5,670 nucleotides of DNA from Cellvibrionaceae bacterium (GTDB taxonomy: Bacteria > Pseudomonadota > Gammaproteobacteria > Pseudomonadales > Cellvibrionaceae): positions 1 through 5,670 of the forward strand of contig JAGKWU010000035.1 in assembly GCA_021151695.1 (NCBI GenBank). The letters are read 5' to 3'. Positions 3,001 through 5,670 of this stretch are shown here, piece by piece. The notes under the pieces were generated by a model that ran no database searches, was not told the DNA's origin, and saw only the letters and a list, made by a program, of their open reading frames with translations. Within the stretch, counting starts at the first letter, position 1; each line of letters opens with the position of its first letter. The translations under genes and the position numbers were made by a program.

Positions 3001-5670
3001 GGTTACGCTGGTTACAGAATAGCAGCCGCTGGCAGCATCTTCCAGCCTGATGTATACGATTCCCGTAATGGCATTGTGTGCCGATGGGTTGGCTATGGGT
3101 ATGCCTGCGCCCTGGGCGCCCAGCAGTGTCTCATGGTAGGTTACCAGTAACCCCGGCTGCCCATTCACGGCTTCTGTACCTGCCGGGTTCAGGTTGAACG
3201 AGGCATGGCCGTCATTATTGTCATCGCACATTACCAGCGGCGTAGTGGCCCCAGGTGTTGGCAGGGGAACTACCACAAGGCTGAGCGGTGCGGTATTCCA
3301 GCATCCGGTTACAGGGTCTTCGCCACGAACATATACGGTTGTGCTTGGCGTGGTGTAAAGCCCCTGGATATCGTTGGTGCCCCCGGCCTGTGCATCGGCA
3401 AGGGTTTCATAATAGCGTATTGTATAGGCGCCTGTAGCGTCTATCTGTGCATTCTGCGTAGGCAGGTCGAACGCGCCCTGGCCTGTGCTTGTCTCGCATA
3501 CGCTGTAAGGCGCTGCGCTCTGGTTAAGCACCGGAAGCGGGTTTACGATCACGTTGAACGAGCCCACCCCGTAGCAGCCGTTGGCATCTACAAGCCTTAC
3601 CCAGATCACGGCCGTGCCGCTGGTGTAGGCTGTAGGGTTAGCAATAGCATTGGTACCTGCCTCAGCATCGGCCTGGCTGGCATAGTAGGTTACCGCAGTG
3701 CCTGTGGCGCCATTAAGGGCTTCGGCATCCTTGGTGGCAAGGTCAAACACTTCTACACCGTCAGGCGAGCTGTTTACATCGCACTGTACATAGTCGGTAA
3801 TGGCGCCCACTACCGGCTTAGGGTTTACTGTAAGGGTTACCGTAGTGGTGGCATAGCATCCGGTAGCACCGTCCTGCACCCTGATATATACGGTGCCGGT
3901 AGTGCTGTTGTATGCTGAAGCATTGCCGATAACACCTGCCCCTGAGTCGGCATCGGCCTGGCTCTGGTGGTAGGTTACCAGCATGCCCGATGCCCCGTTT
4001 ACCGCTTCTGCTCCCGCAGGGGTAAGGTCGAAGGTGGCGGTGCCGTCGGTGTTGTCATCGCACAATACCAGTGGCGTAGTGGCCCCCGGTGTTGGCAGCG
4101 GGTCTACCACAAGGCTAAGTGTGGTGGTGTTCCAGCACAGCGTAGTGGCATTGTCTGCCCTTACGTATACCGTTGTGCTTGGCGAGGTGTAAAGCCCCTG
4201 GATATCATTGGTGCCCCCGGCCTGTGCATCGGCAAGGGTTTCATAATAGCGTATTGTGTAGGCGCCCGTGGCGTCTATCTGTGCATTTTGTGTCGTAAGG
4301 TCAAAACCGGCCTCCCCTGCGCTTACCTCACATACATGGTAAGGCGTGGTGCTCTGGTTGATTACCGGAAGCGGGTTTACAATTACATTAAAAGAGCCTG
4401 TGCCGTAGCAGCCGTTGCCATCTACCAGCCTTACCCAGATCACGGCAGTGCCGCTGCTGTAGGCAGATGGGTTGGCAATAGCATTGGTACCTGCCTCAGC
4501 ATCGGCCTGGCTGGTATAGTAGGTTACCGCAGTACCTGTGGCGCCGTTTAGCGCTTCGGCTGCCTTGGTGGTAAGGTCAAATACTTCTACCCCATCCGGA
4601 GAGCTGTTTACATCGCACTGTACATAGTCGGTAATGGCGCCCACTACCGGCTTAGGGTTTACTGTAAGGGAGATTGGCGCTGTAGCATAGCAGTTGGTTG
4701 TAGTCCCCTGCTGCACTACCCGTACATATACAGTTTGTGTAGTACCGGTAAAGGCAGCTATGTTCTGCGGGTTTACCCCCGCATCGGCATCGGCCTGGCT
4801 GGTGTGCAGCGTGGCATCCATACCGGTAAGCCCGTTTACGATCTGGGCTACCGAAGCCGTAAGGTTGAATACTACCGCGCCGTCGGTATTGTCATCGCAC
4901 ACTACTACCGGGGTAGCGGTGCCCAGTACAGGCGTCTGGTTGATGGTTACTGTAAATACGTTCTCATCGGTACAGTTCGGCACTGTGCCGCTCTGCGCAT
5001 ATACATAGATATCTTGTGTCGTAGTGATCACGGTACCTGCAGGTAGCATCGTACCCGTACCGCCGGTAGCGGTATAATAACTTCCCGAGGTTAGCGCCGG
5101 GAGCGTGTAGCTGTCGCACTCAAATACATCTGCCGGGTCATCGGCTACCGGAAGCGGGTGTACCGTAAGGCTGATCGTGCCTACAGCATAACAGCCGGTA
5201 GTGGTGCCCTGGGGTACTACCCTCACGTATACCGTTTGCGTGGTACCGGTGTAAGCAGCTATGTTCTGAGGGTTAACCCCGGCATCGGCATCGGCCTGGC
5301 TGTTGTGAAGGGTAACATCCATACCGGTAAGCCCGTTCACAATCTGTGCCACAGGAGCCGTCAGGTTAAATACTGCCGAGCCATCAGTATTGTCATCGCA
5401 CAGCGCCACAGGCGTGGCCGTGCCCAGTACAGGGGTCTGGTTGATGGTTACCGTAAATACTTTCTCATCTGTACAGTTCGGCACGGTGCCGCTCTGCGCA
5501 TACACATAAATGTCCTGCGTGGTAGTGATTGCATCCCCGGCATTGAGCATCGTGCCCGTGCCACCTGTACCCGTATAGTAACTTCCCGAGGTAAGCGCCG
5601 GAAGCGTATAGCTGTTGCAAACCGTTACATCCGCAGGGTCGTCTGCTACCGGCGTCGGAACTACAGTGAC
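1..5670 (-). CDS. Giant multi-module secreted/surface repeat protein (internal fragment, no start or stop in window)
   Basis: The minus strand read from base 5670 is open for all 1890 codons, and every part of it shows the same repeated module, so the frame is certain and has no frameshift. The 20 complete modules are rich in Thr, Ala, Val, Asn, Pro and Asp and poor in Lys; for example the module at 3265-3537 has no Lys, two Arg and eight acidic residues, as in an acidic extracellular protein. Each complete module has exactly two Cys. Many carry an Asp-x-Asn-x-Asp-Gly loop resembling calcium-binding loops. Similar strings of modules are known to me from Bacteroidota proteins with a gliding-motility-associated or type B T9SS sorting domain at the C terminus. 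That domain would lie left of base 1 and the signal peptide right of base 5670; neither is seen. An adhesin or cell-surface fibre role is inferred. No enzyme motif was found. SprB or another named protein cannot be claimed. Confidence 0.95.
55..351 (-). repeat. Module 20, type C by IWVR marker (most degenerate)
   Basis: Residues 1774-1872. The Cys at 1789 begins CEPATDGYATFLL, with the Phe-Asp-Leu motif changed to Phe-Leu-Leu. It has NPADYNVKFFFSQANAQAN, then HQVIWVRV with Trp at 1849, the second Cys at 1860 in TTDCITI, and an ending DLYVELE with no Pro linker. The module is clearly homologous, but almost every hallmark is altered. Confidence 0.83.
352..651 (-). repeat. Module 19, type E by position (insert before second Cys)
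   Basis: Residues 1674-1773. It has the E-like opening LPTPR, with the Cys at 1687 in CDYTGNIGEETFDL. This is the only E-position module without the calcium-type loop. It keeps SYYTSQADAELGVNAIA and TIYVRV, but about five extra residues precede the second Cys at 1761 (AGDSNALNPRC). Confidence 0.84.
652..948 (-). repeat. Module 18, type D by position (lost ADAxAG)
   Basis: Residues 1575-1673. The linker is TPLAL rather than PLP. The Cys at 1587 is in CNEALPNDNTTVFDL, without the DxNxDG spacing. After VAYYE the ADAxAG segment is replaced by VNPRTNPAATP. The strand is TLFVVV, lacking the usual Arg, and the second Cys (1661) sits in PEGCKSY. The type D identity rests on position and on the missing loop. 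Confidence 0.82.
949..1242 (-). repeat. Module 17, type C by IWVR marker
   Basis: Residues 1477-1574. The first Cys (1489) opens an expanded Asp/Asn/Gln-rich loop (DDTDTNNQNAQTAVNL) in place of DxNxDG-x-FDL. The C-terminal third, IWVRVEDANGCYGVESF with Trp at 1553 and Cys at 1562, is very close to modules 5 and 8. The conserved end and altered front suggest domain-part exchange or uneven selection. Confidence 0.87.
1243..1548 (-). repeat. Module 16, type E by position
   Basis: Residues 1375-1476, the longest module at 102 residues. It has a longer opening (LPTVDIAGLNPDDVTE), then the loop CDMDGDG at 1391-1397, the most acidic calcium-type loop in the window, followed by FDL, VVSFHETAQDAQD, NPIANPASYTN, TIYVRV and the second Cys at 1462 (TGCTNSQ). 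The usual Tyr after the second Cys is replaced by Thr. Confidence 0.85.
1549..1839 (-). repeat. Module 15, type D by position
   Basis: Residues 1278-1374. The Cys at 1290 begins CDVNNPGDEREVFDL, closer to the long loop of the C modules than to the D modules. It continues FYHSYADAQAG, a TLFVKV strand instead of YVRV, and the second Cys at 1362 followed by Phe (TGCFRI). The module could be a chimera of a C-type front and a D-position back, or simply diverged. Confidence 0.83.
1840..2124 (-). repeat. Module 14, type C by position and IWVR marker
   Basis: Residues 1183-1277. It has the Cys at 1195 in CDDNTDG, FDLTTRNAEVLG, NPADYTVTYH, a modified QAYAQAG segment, ATIWVRV with Trp at 1255, the second Cys at 1265 and LKLVVNP. 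It shares NPADY with module 20, also a C-position module, which supports a common three-module ancestry. Confidence 0.87.
2125..2424 (-). repeat. Module 13, type E (enlarged)
   Basis: Residues 1083-1182, 100 residues. The loop CDFNNDG at 1095-1101 is canonical. The segment after ADAxAG is longer (ANPIPASAWGSYTNVNVTTG), the strand is MIYFRI rather than VYVRV, and the second Cys is at 1170 (LTACYDV). The Cys pair is 75 residues apart, the widest spacing in the window. Confidence 0.87.
2425..2700 (-). repeat. Module 12, type D
   Basis: Residues 991-1082. It has the Cys at 1004 in CENAPGQGLFDL, lacking the acidic loop like the other D modules, then VMYYENLADAQAG, TIYIRV, and Cys-Trp-Thr from 1070. 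The ending QVIPGP is an unusual linker with Gly before the second Pro. Confidence 0.88.
2701..2985 (-). repeat. Module 11, type C (IWVR marker)
   Basis: Residues 896-990. It opens RPVVGTITPYEL, with the Cys at 908 in CDDMTADG, a changed loop with Met where Asn is usual. It has TVTYYTSQADADA, an insertion before the strand (NTTAFGQ), Trp at 969, and the second Cys at 978 in NNCYGTGSF. Confidence 0.9.
2986..3264 (-). repeat. Module 10, type E
   Basis: Residues 803-895. The Cys at 815 lies in CDDNNDG and the second at 883 (ASGCYSV). The usual ADAxAG is altered to LLGAQGAG. The opening LPTPGATTPL and the ending VTLTVNP match module 7, while the middle differs strongly. Confidence 0.9.
3265..3537 (-). 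repeat. Module 9, type D
   Basis: Residues 712-802. The Cys at 725 sits in CETSTGQGAFDL, again without the Asp/Asn loop. The second Cys at 790 is followed by Trp-Asn. It has no Lys, two Arg and eight acidic residues. The core from AQIDATG to DIQGLYT is the same protein sequence as module 6. Confidence 0.9.
3538..3819 (-). repeat. Module 8, type C (IWVR marker)
   Basis: Residues 618-711. It differs from module 5 at only seven of 94 residues and keeps the CDVNSSPDG loop, with Cys at 630 and 699. The Trp of the marker strand is residue 690. The NGCYGVGSF ending is also recognisable in the far more diverged module 17. Confidence 0.92.
3820..4098 (-). repeat. Module 7, type E (canonical DxNxDG loop)
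   Basis: Residues 525-617, 93 residues. It begins LPTPGATTPLVL, then the Cys at 537 in CDDNTDG, FDLTPAGAEAVNG, VTYHQSQADADSG, VYIRV, the second Cys at 605 (ATGCYAT) and TVTLTVNP. Type E is marked by the LPTPGATTPL opening, the Pro-Ala-Gly after FDL, and His at the end of the VTYH strand. Confidence 0.9.
4099..4371 (-). repeat. Module 6, type D (lacks the acidic loop)
   Basis: Residues 434-524, 91 residues. The first Cys (447) is followed by EVSAGEAGFDL, so the Asp/Asn loop is missing. It keeps TIRYYETLADAQAGG, NDIQGLYTSP, TVYVR and Cys-Trp-Asn at 512-514. The residue before the second Cys is Leu where most modules have Gly (TTLCWN against VTGCWN in module 9). The central part is almost identical in DNA to module 9, but the flanks are not. 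Confidence 0.9.
4372..4653 (-). repeat. Module 5, type C (IWVR marker)
   Basis: Residues 340-433. It begins KPVVGAITDY, with the Cys at 352 in an extended loop CDVNSSPDG, two residues longer than the canonical DxNxDG. Then come VFDLTTK, a TAVTYYTSQADAEAG segment, NAIANPSAY, the strand AVIWVRLVD with Trp at 412, the second Cys at 421 in NGCYGTGSF, and VIVNP. The Trp strand and the GCYGxGSF ending define type C. Confidence 0.92.
4654..4935 (-). repeat. Module 4, type B
   Basis: Residues 246-339, same length as module 2. The Cys at 258 starts CDDNTDG and the second Cys is at 327 (TTTNCYAT). Its end, APISLTVNP, resembles the end of the E modules (VTLTVNP) rather than module 2 (ISLTVHP). This hints at exchange of the last strand with an E module or simply a shared ancestor. 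Confidence 0.9.
4936..5154 (-). repeat. Module 3, type A
   Basis: Residues 173-245, same length as module 1 and differing from it at nine residues, mostly around the first Cys (VFECDSYT against VTVCNSYT) and the ML(N/P)AG turn. The Cys are at 185 and 233, again 48 apart. It carries no calcium-type loop. Confidence 0.88.
5155..5436 (-). repeat. Module 2, type B
   Basis: Residues 79-172, 94 residues. The Cys at 91 starts a CDDNTDG loop (calcium-loop-like spacing D92, N94, D96, G97), followed by FNL, QADADAGVNPQNIAAYT, a TVYVRV strand, the second Cys at 160 and ISLTVHP. The stretch between the strand and the second Cys (VPQGTTTG) replaces the Asp/Asn-rich turn of other types. It has no Lys and one Arg. 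Confidence 0.9.
5437..5655 (-). repeat. Module 1, type A (short Gly/Thr-rich module)
   Basis: Residues 6-78, 73 residues. It begins with PVADDPADV, has a Cys at residue 18 followed by a SYTLPALTSGSYYT strand, a GTGGTGTML turn, ITTTQDIYVYA, a second Cys at residue 66 in PNCTDE, and ends FTVTINQ. The two Cys are 48 residues apart, against 65-75 in the other types. It has no Asp-Asn loop and no ADAxAG segment, so it is a different subfamily that shares only the Tyr-Val strand and the Cys pair. The same SYTLPxLTxGxYYTGxGG style is familiar from large flavobacterial surface proteins. Confidence 0.88.
5656..5670 (-). other. C-terminal tail of a preceding module (partial)
   Basis: Residues 1-5 (VTVVP) match the last strand and Pro that end other modules, such as LTVNP. 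The preceding module is otherwise outside the window. By the A-B alternation that follows it would be expected to be of type B, but this is not visible. Confidence 0.6.

Larger units (their letters stand above)
2986..3819 (-). repeat. C-D-E super-repeat, copy 2 (834 bp, 278 residues)
   Basis: This second tandem copy has the same length as copy 1 to the base. The C module is the part most like copy 1, the E module the least. It is followed by copy 3, which has small insertions. Confidence 0.93.
3820..4653 (-). repeat. C-D-E super-repeat, copy 1 (834 bp, 278 residues)
   Basis: This is a three-module unit immediately followed by an equal-length copy at 2986-3819, so equivalent bases lie exactly 834 apart. 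Identity to copy 2 is uneven: 87 of 94 residues in C, 71 of 91 in D and about 59 of 93 in E. Confidence 0.93.
4654..5154 (-). repeat. A-B super-repeat, copy 2 (501 bp, 167 residues)
   Basis: This is the second, equally long tandem copy of the A-B unit. It ends in NPKP, the linker that also joins module 7 to module 8, so its C-terminal border has become identical to the internal C-D-E border. After it the protein switches to the three-module unit. Confidence 0.92.
5155..5655 (-). repeat. A-B super-repeat, copy 1 (501 bp, 167 residues)
   Basis: This is a two-module unit directly followed by a second copy of exactly the same length at 4654-5154. Module A is identical at 64 of 73 residues and module B at 80 of 94. 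There is no length difference between copies, so the reading frame is kept. It is the most N-terminal repeat in view, and further copies may lie to the right of the window. Confidence 0.92.

Noticed and set aside
3205..3918. Plus-strand open frame of 237 codons, repeated in style at 3967-4551
   Set aside because: It is the antisense, in-register shadow of the C-D-E copies; the two frames resemble each other only because the sense repeats do.
2986..5655. Regularly spaced repeats considered as a CRISPR array, satellite or mobile element
   Set aside because: Periods of 501 and 834 bp are whole multiples of codons, encode protein domains in frame, and lack spacers, inverted ends or a transposase.
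1..5670. Frameshift or pseudogene
   Set aside because: All module borders and motifs stay in a single frame from 5670 to 1, so no indel or premature stop is present in the window.
1..5670. Assignment to SprB or another named gliding adhesin
   Set aside because: The modules are of a general type found in many large Bacteroidota surface proteins. No signature specific to SprB repeats is seen, and the ends of the protein are missing.

Overview
The whole window is the interior of one very large protein-coding gene on the minus strand. Reading from base 5670 down to base 1, the frame stays open for 1890 codons without a stop. Neither the start codon nor the stop codon lies inside, so the signal peptide (beyond the right edge) and the C-terminal end (beyond the left edge) are not seen. 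There is no intergenic DNA, RNA gene, mobile element, CRISPR array, promoter or terminator that I can support. Residue numbers below count from the codon at 5668-5670.

The protein is a string of 20 complete beta-rich, Ig-like-looking modules of 73-102 residues plus a fragment at each end. They are joined by short Pro linkers (NPLP, NPKP, DPLP, HPVP). The usual module reads: linker, Tyr-x-x-Cys-Asp with an Asp/Asn/Gly loop, Phe-Asp-Leu, a Thr-Tyr-Tyr strand, an ADAxAG segment, IANPxAYTN, a Tyr/Trp-Val-Arg-Val strand, Gly-Cys-Tyr, and a final LxLxVNP strand. From memory, this style is typical of giant secreted or surface proteins of Bacteroidota, mostly Flavobacteriia, annotated as T9SS type B sorting or gliding-motility-associated C-terminal-domain proteins. 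GC is about 53-60% in the lines I counted, high for Flavobacterium, so a higher-GC member of the Flavobacteriia or a related Bacteroidota class is likely. The genus cannot be fixed.

Layout, N to C terminus (right to left). Residues 6-339 (5655-4654) are two tandem copies of a 167-residue unit made of a short Gly/Thr-rich module A and a longer module B. Residues 340-895 (4653-2986) are two tandem copies of a 278-residue, three-module unit C-D-E. Residues 896-1182 (2985-2125) are a third, diverged C-D-E. Residues 1183-1872 (2124-55) are seven strongly diverged modules that still keep the three-module rhythm. The clearest marker is an Ile-Trp-Val strand in every third module and nowhere else. 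Residues 1873-1890 begin the next module.

No separate genes work together here: the window is one polypeptide, probably an extracellular stalk or adhesin-like fibre. The surface role, type 9 secretion and calcium binding are inferences from family resemblance and motifs. The interesting content is the nested repeat architecture, the uneven (mosaic) identity between repeat copies, and the strict two-cysteine pattern in every module.
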